Assembly (NCBI RefSeq): GCF_003987045.1
Contig: NZ_PIPZ01000002.1
Location: forward strand, 124,001 to 188,000
DNA length: 64,000 bases
Source: Pseudidiomarina marina
Lineage (GTDB): Bacteria > Pseudomonadota > Gammaproteobacteria > Enterobacterales > Alteromonadaceae
Reading direction: 5' to 3'
A program made the translations under genes and the position numbers. Shown piece after piece: positions 1-10,130 of the stretch (its first letter is position 1; each line of letters starts with the position of its first letter). Below the pieces are notes generated by a model. The model was given only the letters and a program-made list of their open reading frames with translations, did no database searches and was not told where the DNA came from.

Positions 1-1
1 G

Positions 2-907
2 GCGCAATTGGCGTTTCGAGTTGGTGGTGAAATTACTGAGTTTCCGGTCAAAGCCGGTAACGAGGTGAAGCAAGGTGATTTAATTGCCAAGCTCGACCCC
101 ACCGATTACCAACTGGTGTTGGATCAAGCACAGGCGCGGTTTGAGTTGGCGCAGGCCCAATTTCGCCGTACTGAGAACTTGGTGGAGCAAGGCGTTATTT
201 CACCGCAACAGTTTGATGAAGTGAAATCGAATTTAGAGGTTGCACGGGCAAACCTTGAGACGGCGCGAGCGAACGTGCGATACACCGAGTTACGGGCGCC
301 ATTCGCTGGCACGATAGCGCATGTCTTCGTGGAACGCTATGAAACGGTGCAACCGCAACGAGCGATAGCAACATTGCAGGTGAACAATGCAATTGATGTC
401 AGTATTCGCGTCCCTGAGGGACTGTTCGCCCGCGTTCAACGCAATACAAACTATCAACCCGATGTGATTTTCGCGGCAGCGCCCGAGCAACAGTTTAAAG
501 CAACGCTGAAAGAGTGGGATACCACCGCGGATCCTGCCACCAACACCTACAAGGTGGTGTTTACCCTACCAACGCCAGAGAACTTAAACGTTTTGCCAGG
601 TATGTCGGCAATGGTTGCGGTTGACGCGCAGGCGGTTTCTCAGCAACGCGATGCCGCACTGATTGTTCCCGCCTCGGCGTTGTTCTCGCCAAGCACTCAG
701 GCTCCTGAACAAGGCCATTTTGTTTGGGTTTACGATGCCGAAAGTCAACGTGTTAGTCAGCGTGAGGTGAAACTACGTGCGCTGACAAATCGCGGTGCTG
801 AAATCATTGAAGGGCTGGTGCCCGGTGAGCAGATTGTTATTGCGGGCGTGCATGCCATTTCTGACAACCAACGCGTGCGGCCTTGGGTGAAGGAGCGTGG
901 TCTGTGA
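2..907 (+). CDS. RND efflux periplasmic adaptor (membrane fusion protein), 5'-truncated
   Basis: The reading frame is already open at the left edge, so the true start and signal peptide lie outside the window; about 301 residues are visible. The visible part begins in the lipoyl/barrel-sandwich half (AGNEVKQGDLIAKLD), continues through an alpha-helical hairpin rich in Gln, Ala and Glu (about residues 35-95), returns to the second lipoyl half (LRAPFAGTIAHVFVE) and then has beta-barrel and membrane-proximal domains. This is the AcrA/MexA-type adaptor that links an inner-membrane RND pump to an outer-membrane channel. Its stop overlaps the start of the downstream pump gene by 4 bp (GTGA), so the two are translationally coupled. 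No outer-membrane factor gene is seen. The family is clear; the substrate cannot be read from sequence. Confidence 0.9.
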   Translation, partial: AQLAFRVGGEITEFPVKAGNEVKQGDLIAKLDPTDYQLVLDQAQARFELAQAQFRRTENLVEQGVISPQQFDEVKSNLEVARANLETARANVRYTELRAPFAGTIAHVFVERYETVQPQRAIATLQVNNAIDVSIRVPEGLFARVQRNTNYQPDVIFAAAPEQQFKATLKEWDTTADPATNTYKVVFTLPTPENLNVLPGMSAMVAVDAQAVSQQRDAALIVPASALFSPSTQAPEQGHFVWVYDAESQRVSQREVKLRALTNRGAEIIEGLVPGEQIVIAGVHAISDNQRVRPWVKERGL

Positions 908-3900
908 TAAATATTGCTCGCTTCAGTATGAAGCGCAGCACCACCAGTTGGATGCTGTTGCTAATTCTGTTTCTCGGTGGTTTGGTTGCTCTGCAAAATA
1001 TTGGGCGATTAGAAGATCCTGAGTTTACCTTAAAACAAGCAGTGGTAATTACTCAGTACCCAGGCGCCACTGCGCAGCAGGTAGAAGAAGAAGTCACCTA
1101 TCGGCTTGAAAATGCCATTCAAGAGCTGAGCTACGTTGACCATATTACCTCGGTATCGCAGCCGGGCTTAAGCCAAATCATGATTGAAATGCACAGTACG
1201 CTGCGCAAACATCAAATGCCGCAGGTGTGGGATGAATTGCGTCGCAAGGTGAATGATTCGCGCAAAACATTGCCGCCAGGTAGTGGCGAGCCGATGGTAA
1301 AAGATGACTTTGCCGATGTATACGGAATGACCTTTGCCATTAGCGGTGACGGTTATAGTTATCAAGATATTGCTGACTACACCGACTATTTGCGCCGTGA
1401 ACTGGTGCTAGTGAAAGGTGTTGGCAAGGTCATGGTGGCAGGCAAGCAGAACGAGCAGGTGATTGTTGAAGTGTCGCGCGAAAAACTGGCGAATTTTGGC
1501 ATCCCACCGCAACAACTGGTGAATTTACTGCAAACCCAAAATGCTGTGAGTGACGCCGGCCGCGTGCAAGTTGGTCAAGAGCGAATTCGGCTACAAACCA
1601 GTGGCGAGTTTGACAGTGTGGATGAACTGGCGAACTTGATGATTAGTAATCCTGGTGCCGAGGAACGCATTTTGTTGCGTGACGTGGCGACGGTAACTCG
1701 GGATTATCAAGAAATTCCAACCCATTTAGTGCGCTATAACGGACGTGACTCGTTGTGGCTTGCGCTGTCATTTGCTGAAGAGGTGAACGTGGTAGAGGTT
1801 GGCGCGCGAGTGATGGCGAAGCTTGAAGAGCTTCGCTTTGCGCAGCCGGTTGGTATGCAGGTTGATAAAATTTATGACCAACCGTCGGAAGTTGATAACT
1901 CGGTCAACAACTTCCTGATCAATCTCGCTGAAGCCGTTGTGATTGTCGTTATTGCGCTACTGTTAACCATGGGTCTGCGCTCTGGTGTGCTGATTGGTGG
2001 GGTGCTACTGATCACGGTACTCGGTAGCTTCATCTTTATGTATTTAATGGATATTCAACTGCAGCGGGTTTCACTCGGCGCCCTAATTATTGCGTTGGGA
2101 ATGTTGGTGGACAACGCGATTGTGATTGCCGAAGGTATGTTGGTTGGTGTTCGCCGTGGTTTGTCGCGCATTCAGGCAGCCAGCGACGTTGTTCAACAAA
2201 ATATTTGGCCGTTGCTCGGCGCTACAGCCATAGCAGTTATTGCCTTTGCGCCCATTGGGCTTTCCCGTGATGCCAGCGGTGAGTATGCCAACTCACTGTT
2301 TTGGGTGTTGTTTATTTCGCTACTACTGAGTTGGTTCACCGCCATTACATTGACCCCATTCTTGGGCAATATTTTATTCCGCAAAGATGCGCGTGCACGC
2401 TCGGCTCGCGAGCAGCCAGAAGATGACGACCACGTTTATAATCACTGGGTATTTCGCGGTTATCGTGTCATGTTGCACCGGTTCTTGGCTTGGCGCAAAA
2501 CGACCATCGCGGTGATGTTACTGTTACTTGTTGTTGCAGGGTACGGCTTCACAACCACCAAGCAATCGTTCTTCCCACCTAGCACCACGCCCATGGCGTT
2601 CATTGATTTGTGGTACCCGCAAGGCACGGATATTCGAGCCACCGCGCAGCAAGTTAAACAGCTTGAGCATTACTTAAACGAACGAGCTGAGAACGAAGGG
2701 TTAGTCTTTTCGGCGGCAACTATTGGTCAGGGAGCTCCCCGTTTTACGCTGACTTATATGGTGGAGAAATCTTATGAGAGTTATGCGCAGCTTATTTTGC
2801 GAGCTGAAAACACCGAGCAGCTCGAGCATATACTTCGCGACTTTGCAGATTATTTACGCTCTGAACAGCCCGATGTTGAATATAAAATGAAGCCGCTTGA
2901 AATGGGACCGACACAGACTGCCAAGATTGAGGCGCGTTTTAGTGGTCCAGAGCCAATTGTGCTACGTCAACTTGCGGCTCAGGCACGAGAAGTGATGGCA
3001 CAAGATTCGGGTATTCGTAACCTAAGAGATAATTGGCGCCAGCGTACCAAAGTTTTGGAAACTGATTTTAATGAGGCTGCAGCGCGTCGCCTCGGCATCA
3101 CCAAAGCTGATGTCGATGATGTACTGAAACGAAACTTTACAGGTCAAACGGTCGGGGTTTATCGCGATGGTACTGAACTATTACCAATTGTTGTGCGAGC
3201 ACCAGCGAACGAGCGCAGTGACATAGATAATTGGCAAGAACTGCAAGTGTATAGCTCAGCCCTAGAGCAACATGTTCCATTAGGTCAGGTGGTGCGTGAT
3301 GTAACGCTATTAGCTGAAGATAATTTGATTATCCGGCGCGACCGCAAGCGGACGGTGACCGTAATGGCCGACCATGACATTTTCGGCGAAGAAACCCCGG
3401 CCATGGTTCTTGCGCGCATTCGCCCTGCTATTGAAGCAATAGAATTACCGGCCGGTTATGAGCTGACTTGGGGAGGCGAATTTGAAGCCTCAAATAAAGC
3501 CACCGGCGCTATCTTCCAAGCGCTACCGCTGGCATTTTTAGTGATGTTTATTATTACCGTGCTGCTGTTTAGTTCGATTCGGCAGGCCGGCGTGTTATGG
3601 ACCACCGTGCCATTAAGCGTTATTGGCGTCACCTTAGGTCTTGTTCTGACCAATCAACCGTTCGGCTTTATGGCACTACTGGGCTTCTTGAGTTTGTCGG
3701 GTATGTTGATTAAGAACGGGGTGGTATTACTCGAGCAAGTTCGCGTCGAATTACACTCCGGCAAAGAAGCGCTACAAGCCTTGGTTGATGCTTCAGTCAG
3801 TCGTGTGCGGCCGGTTACGATGACCGCAGCAACGACGATAGTTGGTATGATTCCGTTGTTGTTTGACGACTTTTTTGTCAGCATGGCGGTAGTTATAATG

Positions 3901-3978
3901 TTCGGCCTCGGCTTCGCCACCTTGTTAACCTTGGTGGTGGTTCCTGTTATGTATGCTTTGGTGATGCGCGTTAAATGA
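904..3978 (+). CDS. RND efflux transporter permease (AcrB/MexB-like superfamily)
   Basis: This is a proton-driven inner-membrane RND pump of 1024 residues, the usual length. I start it at the GTG at 904, which overlaps the adaptor stop as GTGA and gives an N-terminus beginning INIARFSMKR; a TTG 21 bp upstream would add seven residues unlike the family. A first transmembrane helix follows (residues about 10-30), then a large periplasmic porter region, a block of helices at about 335-500 with the conserved GMLVDNAIVIAEG segment near residue 400, a second porter region, and a C-terminal helix bundle from about 870. The adaptor lies upstream, and the MBL gene starts inside its stop codon (ATGA). 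It is drug/solvent type rather than heavy-metal type by sequence feel. Substrate unknown. Confidence 0.92.
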   Translation: MINIARFSMKRSTTSWMLLLILFLGGLVALQNIGRLEDPEFTLKQAVVITQYPGATAQQVEEEVTYRLENAIQELSYVDHITSVSQPGLSQIMIEMHSTLRKHQMPQVWDELRRKVNDSRKTLPPGSGEPMVKDDFADVYGMTFAISGDGYSYQDIADYTDYLRRELVLVKGVGKVMVAGKQNEQVIVEVSREKLANFGIPPQQLVNLLQTQNAVSDAGRVQVGQERIRLQTSGEFDSVDELANLMISNPGAEERILLRDVATVTRDYQEIPTHLVRYNGRDSLWLALSFAEEVNVVEVGARVMAKLEELRFAQPVGMQVDKIYDQPSEVDNSVNNFLINLAEAVVIVVIALLLTMGLRSGVLIGGVLLITVLGSFIFMYLMDIQLQRVSLGALIIALGMLVDNAIVIAEGMLVGVRRGLSRIQAASDVVQQNIWPLLGATAIAVIAFAPIGLSRDASGEYANSLFWVLFISLLLSWFTAITLTPFLGNILFRKDARARSAREQPEDDDHVYNHWVFRGYRVMLHRFLAWRKTTIAVMLLLLVVAGYGFTTTKQSFFPPSTTPMAFIDLWYPQGTDIRATAQQVKQLEHYLNERAENEGLVFSAATIGQGAPRFTLTYMVEKSYESYAQLILRAENTEQLEHILRDFADYLRSEQPDVEYKMKPLEMGPTQTAKIEARFSGPEPIVLRQLAAQAREVMAQDSGIRNLRDNWRQRTKVLETDFNEAAARRLGITKADVDDVLKRNFTGQTVGVYRDGTELLPIVVRAPANERSDIDNWQELQVYSSALEQHVPLGQVVRDVTLLAEDNLIIRRDRKRTVTVMADHDIFGEETPAMVLARIRPAIEAIELPAGYELTWGGEFEASNKATGAIFQALPLAFLVMFIITVLLFSSIRQAGVLWTTVPLSVIGVTLGLVLTNQPFGFMALLGFLSLSGMLIKNGVVLLEQVRVELHSGKEALQALVDASVSRVRPVTMTAATTIVGMIPLLFDDFFVSMAVVIMFGLGFATLLTLVVVPVMYALVMRVK

Positions 3979-4727
3979 ACATAAATGTGTTAGGTGCCAG
4001 TGGTGGCTTAGGCGGCCTCACTGGCAGTACTTGCTTGCAGGTTAATGAATCGATTTTGATTGACGCCGGTACGGGCGTCACGCAGTTACTGCTAAAACAA
4101 ATGCAACAGGTGCGTCATATTTTTCTGAGCCATAGCCATAGTGACCACATCTGTTGCTTACCCATGCTACTGGGTAACTTATTTAACGTTGCCGACGCTG
4201 GCGCCCCCGTTACTGTGTATGGTTCTCATGACACGTTAGAAGCGATTCGCGAACATGTTTTTAATTGGGTGGTATGGCCGGATATGCGCGAACTACCATC
4301 AAAAGATAAGCCGCTGTTACGCCTACAAGAGATTAACGCCGGCGAACAAATTTGTATTGATGATGTGTGTATAGAATCATTTCGCACTTATCACACGGTG
4401 CCCACTTTCGGTTTTGCGATTCGCAAAGAGAATCAAACCACGGCGTTTGTGGCCGATACGGGGTATGCCGAAAGCGTAATTGAGAATATCAACGCCTTAG
4501 GTCCGCTTGATGACATCATTTTAGAATGTTCATTTCCGAATGAGCTCGAGGCCATTGCCCAACAATCCTGTCATCTCACGCCGCAGTTGTGCTTGCAGTT
4601 ATTGGAAGGGCTGCAAGAGCAGCCCCGCCGCGTGTGGATTAACCACTTGAAACCCGATGTGGCTGATGCGGTGCATAAGCAACTTCGGGAGATTCAGCCA
4701 CCGCAAGGGTGGCAGGTTCTGCTTTAA
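3975..4727 (+). CDS. MBL-fold metal-dependent hydrolase (class II cAMP phosphodiesterase-like)
   Basis: This 250-residue protein has a metallo-beta-lactamase fold. The zinc motif HSHSDH is at residues 53-58, preceded by a strand ending in the Asp-containing IDAGTG segment, and a further metal-ligand Asp is likely in VADTGY (about residue 157). A late His lies in INHLKPD. The compact size and the opening NINVLGASGG resemble class II 3',5'-cyclic-nucleotide phosphodiesterases and related tRNase Z-like hydrolases. There is no signal peptide, so it is likely cytoplasmic. The start overlaps the RND stop by 4 bp (ATGA), so it is probably in the same operon as the efflux pair. Whether it cleaves cAMP is inference; other phosphodiester or ester substrates are possible. 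Confidence 0.75.
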   Translation: MNINVLGASGGLGGLTGSTCLQVNESILIDAGTGVTQLLLKQMQQVRHIFLSHSHSDHICCLPMLLGNLFNVADAGAPVTVYGSHDTLEAIREHVFNWVVWPDMRELPSKDKPLLRLQEINAGEQICIDDVCIESFRTYHTVPTFGFAIRKENQTTAFVADTGYAESVIENINALGPLDDIILECSFPNELEAIAQQSCHLTPQLCLQLLEGLQEQPRRVWINHLKPDVADAVHKQLREIQPPQGWQVLL

Positions 4728-4728
4728 A

Positions 4729-4751
4729 CGTTATTGGTTATTCGTTATTCG
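4729..4751. repeat. CGTTATT heptamer repeat, copy 1
   Basis: Three tandem 7-bp units (CGTTATT, GGTTATT, CGTTATT, then CG) begin just after the MBL stop codon and end before the TA operator. The same heptamer occurs in tandem upstream of pdhR and between dciA and lpxC. Here it is in one orientation only. Confidence 0.8.
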
Positions 4752-4768
4752 TGGATGGCACTTTAAAT

Positions 4769-4792
4769 AAAGTGATACTATAGTGATACTTT
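4769..4792. promoter_or_regulatory. Candidate operator of the first TA operon
   Basis: AGTGATACT occurs twice, at 4771-4779 and 4782-4790, 11 bp apart (one helical turn). The 24 bp also form an imperfect palindrome: AAAGT, 3 unmatched bases, ACTATAGT, 3 unmatched bases, ACTTT. It lies 24 bp before the antitoxin start, where Phd/YefM-family antitoxins normally bind to repress their own operon. Binding is inferred. Confidence 0.55.
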
Positions 4793-4815
4793 ATGACGAC
4801 TAATGAGAGTGTGTT

Positions 4816-5073
4816 GTGAAAGTTGAACTGGTTACTAACTTGAAACGCCAAGCCACCAAAATTCTTGCCGAATTACATGAAACCAAGGAACCCGTGTTGA
4901 TCACTGAGCATGGACAACCTTCGGCTTATCTGGTGGATGTGCAAGATTACGAATTTTCGCAACGCCGTTTAAGACTTCTCGAAGGGTTGGCTCGCGGTGA
5001 ACTCGATATACTTGAGGGACGAACGTTAACCCAAGACGAGGCGGAGAATGAACTTAAACAATGGCTGAAGTGA
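4816..5073 (+). CDS. Type II antitoxin, Phd/YefM family
   Basis: This small 85-residue protein begins KVELVTNLKRQATKIL and contains the Phd/YefM-type middle EPVLITEHGQPSAYLVDVQDYE, in which the antitoxin folds as a DNA-binding dimer. The acidic, flexible C-terminus (about residues 55-85) is the part expected to wrap the toxin. The start is a GTG at 4816 with a GAGAG-type ribosome site about 6 bp upstream. The gene overlaps the toxin start by 13 bp, so the pair is translationally coupled. The role is to neutralise the downstream ParE/RelE-like toxin and, with it, to repress the operon through the repeat at 4769-4792. The family is assigned from sequence; pairing comes from the gene order. Confidence 0.85.
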   Translation: MKVELVTNLKRQATKILAELHETKEPVLITEHGQPSAYLVDVQDYEFSQRRLRLLEGLARGELDILEGRTLTQDEAENELKQWLK

Positions 5074-5363
5074 TTTGGACACAGTCCGCACTTGCCGATA
5101 CACATGCCATCGCTAGCTACATTGCTTTAGATAACCCGTCTGCAGCTGCCGCACTCATAGAAAAGAAACTCTCAAGCTGTCGACAGTTAGAGCAACTCCC
5201 GCAACGCGGTCGAATTCCACCCGAACTACAGAGCTCGGTTTATCGTGAATTAGTGATCCCGCCGTGCCGCATTTTTTATAAATGCGAGCAACAGCGGGTT
5301 GTCATTGTGCACGTGATGCGCGACGAGCAACAGCTACGTCTGTTTATGCTCGGCGCGAGCTAA
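5061..5363 (+). CDS. Type II toxin, ParE/RelE superfamily
   Basis: This 100-residue protein has the ParE/RelE layout: an N-terminal IWTQSALADTHAIASYIA segment (strand then long helix), a second helix with QLEQLPQRGRIPP, and the C-terminal strands RELVIPPCRIFYKCEQ and VVIVHVMRDEQQ. The RIFY and HVMR segments match where RelE/ParE family members keep a basic strand and a conserved His/Arg. It could be a gyrase poison (ParE) or an mRNA interferase (RelE); sequence alone does not decide. Its last 30 bp overlap the 3' end of cusA on the opposite strand, so the TA pair appears to have been joined tightly onto the metal-efflux operon. Confidence 0.85.
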   Translation: MAEVIWTQSALADTHAIASYIALDNPSAAAALIEKKLSSCRQLEQLPQRGRIPPELQSSVYRELVIPPCRIFYKCEQQRVVIVHVMRDEQQLRLFMLGAS

Positions 5364-8300
5364 CGTATAACGGTGGTAGAGCCAATAGACGGCTGGTATA
5401 ACAAATAGGCTCAATAACGGTGCTGCGACCATGCCACCGATCATCGGTGCGGCGATGCGCTGCATCACTTCGCTACCGGTACCGTGAGTTAGCATAATCG
5501 GCAACAAGCCGGCGATGATAGTGATCACTGTCATGGCCTTCGGCCGCACTCGTTGTACCGCCCCTTCTATAATGGCATCGTGTAAGCCTTGTTCGGATCG
5601 CGAATTACTATCATGCCATGCATTGTTCAGATACAACAGCATCACCACGCCGAATTCGGCGGCTACACCAGCCAACGCAATCATCCCGACAACGACAGCA
5701 ATCGATAAGTTGTAACCAAGCAGCCAAATAAACCAGAGGCTACCCGCCAACGCCAGTGGTAACGTCGCCATAATCAACACCGCTTGTTTGAATGAGCGGA
5801 AGGTTAAGTACAGCAAAATTAGAATAACCGCGAGAGTGACTGGCACCACCTCTTTAAGCTTAGCCTGCACGCGCTCTATCGATTCATACTGCCCGGACCA
5901 ACTCACGCTATAACGTGGCGGCAGTTGGTACTCACTGACAATTGGTTGCGCCGCGGCTAAAACGTCACCGACGGCAACGCCATCTGCTACATCAACAAAA
6001 ATCCAGCCGGTCGGGCGCGCATTTTCACTGCGAATCATGGCCGGTCCCTCGGTCACCTCAACCGTTGCAACTTGCTCAAGTGTAACCCAAGCCCCATCTG
6101 TACTTACCAATGGCAAAGCTTTCAGGCGTTCGACATGATCTCGCTCAGCACGTGGATAACGCAGTGTGATTGGATAACGCTCGGTGCCTTCAACAGTTTC
6201 AGCAATGGTTGCCCCACCAATGCCAAATTGAATTGCCGTTTGAATGTCAGCCTGACTTAAACCGTAACGCGCCGCACGCGCAAGATCAGGACGAATTTCA
6301 ATGTAGCGACCACTTGCTGGACGCTCAGCGAAAACGGATTTAATCCCCTCGACATTTTGCAGACGCTGTTCCAGATCCGCACCAATTCGCTGAATTTCAC
6401 TTAACTCAGGCCCTGCAATTTTTAACCCGAGCGGCGTTTTCAATCCAGTTGAAAGCATATCAATGCGTGTTTTGATCGGTTGTACCCACGCATTAGTGAT
6501 ACCCGGAACGCGCACCGTCGCATCAAGTTCTGCAATAATATCGTGAATCGTAATCCCTTCACGCCATTCGCTTTGTGGCTTCAATTGAATAGTGGTTTCG
6601 AGCATCGTTAAAGGTGCCGGATCGGTTGCTGTTTCAGCACGACCGGTTTTACCAAACACGGTATCCACCTCAGGAACTTGCTTAATGAGTCGGTCGGTTT
6701 GTTGCAGTAGCTTGCCCACAGCCGCAGGGCTGATGCCCGGCATCGTGGTTGGCATATAGAGCAAATCGCCTTCTTGCATGGTCGGCATAAACTCGCTGCC
6801 AAGCTTACTGTAAGGGTAGTAAGCACTTACTGCAGCAAGAACTGCAAGGACGATTGTAACGCGCGGCCAGTTCAATACCACGTTCAATAACGGTCGGTAC
6901 ATTGCAACCATGATACGAGTAAGCGGGTTGCGCTGCTCACTAATTATTTTACCGCGGACGAAGTAACCCATCAGAACCGGAACAAGCGTAATGGACAACA
7001 ATGCGGCAGCCGCCATCGCGAACGTTTTAGTGTAAGCAAGCGGTGCGAATAAACGCCCTTCTTGCTGCTCTAACGCGAAGACAGGTACAAAACTCAAGGT
7101 AATAATCAGCAGTGATAGGAATAGCGCTGGCCCCACTTCTGCTGTTGCTTTTGCCATCACCTGCCAATGCTCAGCACCTCGCGGTTCGTCGCCGTGTTGT
7201 TCGCGGTAACGTTCTAGATGCTTGTGAGCGTTCTCCACCATAACAATCGCCGCGTCCACTAACGCGCCAATAGCAATAGCAATTCCACCTAAACTCATAA
7301 TGTTGGCGTTGATACCGAGCCAGCGCATCACCACAAAACTAATCAATACAGCCAAAGGCAAGGTAATGATGGCAACCAACGCTGAGCGCATGTGCAATAG
7401 AAACAGCACGGTGACTAATGCGACAAATGCCATTTCTTCAATCAGTTTATTAGTTAAGTTATCCACCGCCCGCTCAATAAGCTGTGAGCGATCGTACACA
7501 GGTGTGATTTCAACGCCTTCAGGAAGCCCCTGCTGCAGGGTTTTCAGCTTATCGCGTACACGTTCAATGGTGGCTAGCGCGTTCTCGCCATGACGCATCA
7601 CGACAATACCGCCAACCACTTCACCTTCACCATTAAATTCCGCGATACCACGGCGGCTCAGTGGTCCACGACGCACGGTCGCCACGTCATCAAGAGTAAC
7701 TGCATTGCCGGCAGCGCTACGCACATTCAACGGCAACTGCCGCAAATCTTCCAATGACTGAATATAGCCGGTGCCGCGCACCATAAACTCAGCTTCAGCC
7801 ATTTCCACAATGCCGCCACCGACTTCTTGATTGGCTGTCTGAATAGTCTGTCGAACATCGCTGATGGTTAAGCCATAGGTTTGCAGGCGCTGTGGTTCAA
7901 TGACCACCTGATAAGCCTGCACCATGCCACCTACTGTGGCGATTTCTGATACGCCACTCACGCTTTGAAGCTCTTGCTTTAAGAACCAATTTTGTAAACT
8001 GGTCAATTGCCCAAGATCATGCTTGCCGGTGCGGTCGGTAAGGACATACTGAAATACCCAACCCACGCCGCTGGCATCTGGCCCTAACTCTGGCGTCACG
8101 CCTGTTGGTAACTGCTCTTGTGCTTGGCTCAAATATTCGAGTACACGGCTACGCGCCCAGTAAATATCGGTGCCGTCTTCAAACAAAATATATAAGTAGG
8201 AATCACCGAAAAACGAATATCCACGCACTTCTGAAGCGCCCGGCACTGCGAGCATCACGTTAGCCAACGGCCACGTTACTTGTTCTTCTACCAATTGAGG

Positions 8301-8471
8301 GGCTTGGCCCGGATAACTGGTTTTAACAATCACTTGAACATCCGAGAGATCAGGAATCGCATCTAGCGGTGTCGTGGTCATTGCACGCCAACCGAACCAA
8401 GCAGCGAGCACTGCCGCAATGATAACTAATACGCGGTTGCGAAGTGAGGCATTAATGATGTGCGTGAGCAT
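5334..8471 (-). CDS. cusA: CusA/CzcA-family heavy-metal RND efflux pump
   Basis: This 1045-residue inner-membrane pump belongs to the heavy-metal efflux branch of RND transporters. It opens with a transmembrane helix (residues about 12-32) followed by a [14 protein letters not shown] segment typical of CusA/CzcA/SilA. The helix IV signature [17 protein letters not shown] lies near residues 402-418, and the second half repeats the porter-plus-helices layout ([18 protein letters not shown] near 555). It exports metal ions, most likely Cu(I)/Ag(I) given the partner with a heavy-metal-binding domain, but a czc-type substrate (Zn, Co, Cd) is not excluded. It starts 20 bp inside the cusB end. No cusC-type outer-membrane channel is in the window, so that component must come from elsewhere. 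Confidence 0.9.
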   Translation of the reverse strand: MLTHIINASLRNRVLVIIAAVLAAWFGWRAMTTTPLDAIPDLSDVQVIVKTSYPGQAPQLVEEQVTWPLANVMLAVPGASEVRGYSFFGDSYLYILFEDGTDIYWARSRVLEYLSQAQEQLPTGVTPELGPDASGVGWVFQYVLTDRTGKHDLGQLTSLQNWFLKQELQSVSGVSEIATVGGMVQAYQVVIEPQRLQTYGLTISDVRQTIQTANQEVGGGIVEMAEAEFMVRGTGYIQSLEDLRQLPLNVRSAAGNAVTLDDVATVRRGPLSRRGIAEFNGEGEVVGGIVVMRHGENALATIERVRDKLKTLQQGLPEGVEITPVYDRSQLIERAVDNLTNKLIEEMAFVALVTVLFLLHMRSALVAIITLPLAVLISFVVMRWLGINANIMSLGGIAIAIGALVDAAIVMVENAHKHLERYREQHGDEPRGAEHWQVMAKATAEVGPALFLSLLIITLSFVPVFALEQQEGRLFAPLAYTKTFAMAAAALLSITLVPVLMGYFVRGKIISEQRNPLTRIMVAMYRPLLNVVLNWPRVTIVLAVLAAVSAYYPYSKLGSEFMPTMQEGDLLYMPTTMPGISPAAVGKLLQQTDRLIKQVPEVDTVFGKTGRAETATDPAPLTMLETTIQLKPQSEWREGITIHDIIAELDATVRVPGITNAWVQPIKTRIDMLSTGLKTPLGLKIAGPELSEIQRIGADLEQRLQNVEGIKSVFAERPASGRYIEIRPDLARAARYGLSQADIQTAIQFGIGGATIAETVEGTERYPITLRYPRAERDHVERLKALPLVSTDGAWVTLEQVATVEVTEGPAMIRSENARPTGWIFVDVADGVAVGDVLAAAQPIVSEYQLPPRYSVSWSGQYESIERVQAKLKEVVPVTLAVILILLYLTFRSFKQAVLIMATLPLALAGSLWFIWLLGYNLSIAVVVGMIALAGVAAEFGVVMLLYLNNAWHDSNSRSEQGLHDAIIEGAVQRVRPKAMTVITIIAGLLPIMLTHGTGSEVMQRIAAPMIGGMVAAPLLSLFVIPAVYWLYHRYTLARAEHKQT

Positions 8472-9681
8472 CAGTTGCCTCCTGTTCGCCGGTAGCTCGG
8501 CTATTTAACAACGTTGCCTCTGAATCAAGTAAAAACTGGCCTGAAACAACCACTTGTTCGCCTTCTTCGAGTCCATGCAAGATTTCTGCTTGCTCACCAA
8601 TGACGAGACCAACGTGCACGTCACGTTGCTCAAAGGTATTGTCGTTGGTTTTTACGATGACGCGATTGTTTGAGCCCGTCACAATTAAACTGCTCAGCGG
8701 CACAGTTAACGCATCGCGCTTAGGCCCACCATAAAGTTCTACTTGTGCTTGCATTCCTACCAATAAATTACTGCCGACTCGGCTGTTTGGTAATTTAATA
8801 CGTACACGTTGGGTGCGAGCTTGTGCGTCGAGCGACGGATAGATGTATTCAATTTCGGTTTCATAACCGTCTAAGTTAGCTTGTGGCAGGGTCACATCAA
8901 CCGGTGCGCCGACGCTCAGCCAATCACTGTATCGCTCAGGAACATCGGCTATCAGCCAAAAACTCTCGTCGCCTGTTAAGGTCAGCATGGATAGACCGGG
9001 TTCAACATACATGCCATCGACCACGTTCAATTCAGTAACCACCCCAGCTTGCGGTGCATAAACGGGTACCCGGTACATAATTTCACGGGTTTTCTCAATT
9101 TCTTTGATTAACTGAGGTGCAAAGCCAAGCAACTCAAGACGAAGCTTGGCGTCTCGAATTAGCCGCGCGTTACTGGTGCCATTGGCAAGCGCCTGCAATA
9201 AGTCTTGCTGCGCAACAACTAAGTCACGACTATAAATATCATAGAGTCGATCGCCTTGTTTCACCGATGAGCCTTCGCTTCGTACATACAATTCTTCGAT
9301 CCACCCAGCGGCACGGGCATGCACATGATGACGCGCATTATCGTTCCACGCCACTTGCGCTATGGTTGGATAGTAACGCCACAGTGTGTCGTATTGCACG
9401 GTTGTGGTACGGATAGCTAAGTTTTGCTGCATCGAGCCGCTGACTTGTACCGTTTTTTCCTCTTGGCGCTGACGCGGTTCTAGATCCATGCCACAAATTG
9501 GGCACGAGCCTGGCTCGTCACTCACAATATGACTATGCATTGGGCACACATACTCTGTGCGCTTTTCAGTTGGTTCAGCTTGATCGCTGTGATTATGTTG
9601 TAGTTCGAACTCTTGTGTATGCCCTTGTGGCACAACAAAAACCAAACATAGTAACGCGGTAAGCAAACGTAAAATTGTCAT
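8452..9681 (-). CDS. cusB: CusB-family metal-efflux periplasmic adaptor with heavy-metal-binding domain
   Basis: This 409-residue adaptor is paired with the CusA-like pump. I start at the ATG at 9681, which has an AGGT ribosome site and opens straight into a signal peptide ([16 protein letters not shown]); the longer frame begins at a TTG at 9717 inside a hairpin. After the signal, a His-rich stretch leads to a heavy-metal-binding domain at about residues 44-69 (YVCPMH ... [13 protein letters not shown]) with Cys46, Met48, His49, Cys60, Cys63 and Met65 as likely ligands. Lipoyl, hairpin and beta-barrel regions follow, then a His-rich C-terminus (DAHAHH). Such a domain can pass periplasmic metal to the pump. 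Copper/silver is favoured from the Met/His/Cys ligands; this is inference. Confidence 0.88.
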   Translation of the reverse strand: MTILRLLTALLCLVFVVPQGHTQEFELQHNHSDQAEPTEKRTEYVCPMHSHIVSDEPGSCPICGMDLEPRQRQEEKTVQVSGSMQQNLAIRTTTVQYDTLWRYYPTIAQVAWNDNARHHVHARAAGWIEELYVRSEGSSVKQGDRLYDIYSRDLVVAQQDLLQALANGTSNARLIRDAKLRLELLGFAPQLIKEIEKTREIMYRVPVYAPQAGVVTELNVVDGMYVEPGLSMLTLTGDESFWLIADVPERYSDWLSVGAPVDVTLPQANLDGYETEIEYIYPSLDAQARTQRVRIKLPNSRVGSNLLVGMQAQVELYGGPKRDALTVPLSSLIVTGSNNRVIVKTNDNTFEQRDVHVGLVIGEQAEILHGLEEGEQVVVSGQFLLDSEATLLNSRATGEQEATDAHAHH

Positions 9682-9712
9682 AAAAAGACCTGCCAAAGTT
9701 AAAATTAAAACG

Positions 9713-9732
9713 CGCAAGCTACGTTGCTTGCG
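9713..9732 (-). terminator. Intercistronic hairpin between the small metal-binding gene and cusB
   Basis: A perfect 7-bp inverted repeat (CGCAAGC, 6-nt loop, GCTTGCG) is followed on the minus strand by a T-rich run (CGTTTTAATTTT). This is the shape of a weak intrinsic terminator or attenuator. It could lower cusBA expression relative to the upstream small gene, or protect that gene's mRNA 3' end. Confidence 0.45.
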
Positions 9733-9747
9733 TTAGAACAGTTTTAA

Positions 9748-10119
9748 TTAGGCAGACATTGGGGGGCGCAACTGGCCTTCTTGACGCGACAATGGCACCG
9801 CTTGCAGATTTGGCCACTGTTCATAGATAGTCATGTTGGGTTCTACCTGCATGGTGGCAATGAGACCACTAGCAGAAGAACTACAATGGTGTTGGCAGTC
9901 GCCACAGCTATTGTCACACTCAAAGTGAACATTAGCTGTTGCTTGCGCCGGTTCGGTATCACAGCAATCATGATTGGCATGCATATCCGTCATGTCGTGC
10001 GATTGTGCGTGGTGAGACATTGATTGTTCTGATGGTACCGACATGACCTCTCCGGCTTGCCCCGCGAACGGCGCTAGCAATAGGCTTACGATAATCATCA
10101 GTTTCATCAATGTTTGCAT
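9748..10119 (-). CDS. Small exported His/Met/Cys-rich protein, putative periplasmic metal-binding protein
   Basis: I do not recognise a family for this 123-residue protein. Residues 1-22 form a signal peptide ending in an AGQA cleavage site. The mature part is dense in metal-ligand residues: His36, His37, His41, Met43, Met46, His47, His50, Cys52, Cys53, His65, then a Cys cluster C68-x3-C72-x2-C75-x3-C79 with His77 and His78. The last 40 residues are ordinary and end in RPPMSA. It is the first gene before cusBA on the same strand, where cusC or a CusF-like chaperone is found in other genomes, so a role in capturing or presenting copper or silver is plausible. No clear ribosome site precedes the ATG; Met5 and Met8 are alternative starts. 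Confidence 0.65.
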   Translation of the reverse strand: MQTLMKLMIIVSLLLAPFAGQAGEVMSVPSEQSMSHHAQSHDMTDMHANHDCCDTEPAQATANVHFECDNSCGDCQHHCSSSASGLIATMQVEPNMTIYEQWPNLQAVPLSRQEGQLRPPMSA

Positions 10120-10130
10120 GGTAGATAGTA

